A program made the position numbers and the translations under genes. Shown here one piece after another: positions 5,312 to 5,455 of a stretch of DNA of 5,455 nt; position 1 is the first letter of the stretch; every line of letters starts with the position of its first letter. Source of the stretch: DASRIA01 sp038203635 (GTDB lineage Bacteria > Actinomycetota > Thermoleophilia > Solirubrobacterales > JBBDJG01); contig JBBRDT010000125.1 in NCBI GenBank assembly GCA_038203635.1, positions 1 to 5,455 of the forward strand, in the 5' to 3' direction. The notes under the pieces were generated by a model. That model had not been told where the DNA came from. It did not search any database and was given only the letters and a program-made list of their open reading frames with translations.

Positions 5312-5455
5312 ACTCGATCGCGACGCCGCGCGGCTGGCGCTCACCGGGGCGATCGACGACACCGCCGTGTTCGGCGTGACCACGAACCTCGGCTTCCTGC
5401 GCCGGCTGCTCGGTGGAGGCGCGTTCGAGCGCGCAGAGATCGACACTGGGTGGCT
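5302..5455 (+). CDS. Biotin carboxylase C-terminal domain fragment, inverted relative to the carrier part
   Basis: From about 5301 the plus strand reads VVHELDRDAARLAL, then AIDDTAVFGVTTNLGFLR (5349-5402) and AEIDTGW (5433-5453) at the window edge. This is the characteristic end of a biotin carboxylase domain from an acyl-CoA carboxylase alpha subunit; VFGVTTNLGFLR and IDTGW are strongly conserved there. Third codon positions are almost all G or C in this frame, as in real genes here. No start codon or N-terminal part exists: upstream of the palindrome the plus strand is only the antisense of the carrier-domain coding. The carboxylase half and carrier half of one protein type therefore diverge from a single point. 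Confidence 0.82.

Overview
The DNA is very GC-rich, with codons ending mostly in G or C. Several genes start with GTG or overlap their neighbours, and the protein style is that of high-GC Actinobacteria. The protein wording, including a degraded secreted-protein tail at 3385-3592, suggests a Thermoleophilia-like (Solirubrobacterales/Gaiellales) soil actinobacterium. That placement is inference. Every convincing gene lies on the minus strand, except a short plus-strand fragment at the right edge.

Positions 1-2165 hold a tightly coupled minus-strand mercury/organomercury operon. In transcription order it has: an ArsR/SmtB-family regulator with a CmtR-like cysteine set; a 74-residue two-helix membrane protein with a vicinal Cys-Cys pair (MerF-like); a fusion of a thioredoxin-like domain to an organomercurial lyase (MerB) with its catalytic residues in place; and a rhodanese-CBS protein running off the left edge. 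Successive genes overlap (TGATG, GTGA and an 8-base overlap). The rhodanese frame is interrupted once, by a TGA in the active-site loop where relatives usually carry a cysteine. The frame stays open for 133 codons after it, and a 7-bp GC-rich hairpin with a GU-containing loop starts 12 bases downstream. The best reading is a selenocysteine rhodanese with a bacterial SECIS, inside a mercury operon. This is the main discovery candidate.

Positions 2166-2414 hold the operon's promoter/operator region, with a possible leaderless promoter. Next is a SnoaL-like plus VOC (glyoxalase-fold) two-domain protein (2415-3233). A 388-base gap follows, containing a frameshifted remnant of a secreted-protein C terminus.

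Positions 3622-5455 belong to an acyl-CoA catabolic operon: an acyl-CoA dehydrogenase preceded, with an ATGA overlap, by the biotin-carrier end of an acyl-CoA carboxylase alpha subunit. At a perfect 10-bp palindrome (5302-5311) that gene breaks. To the right, the biotin carboxylase part of the same kind of protein is encoded on the opposite strand. This is either an intragenic inversion or, perhaps more likely at a sequence end, an inverted chimera.
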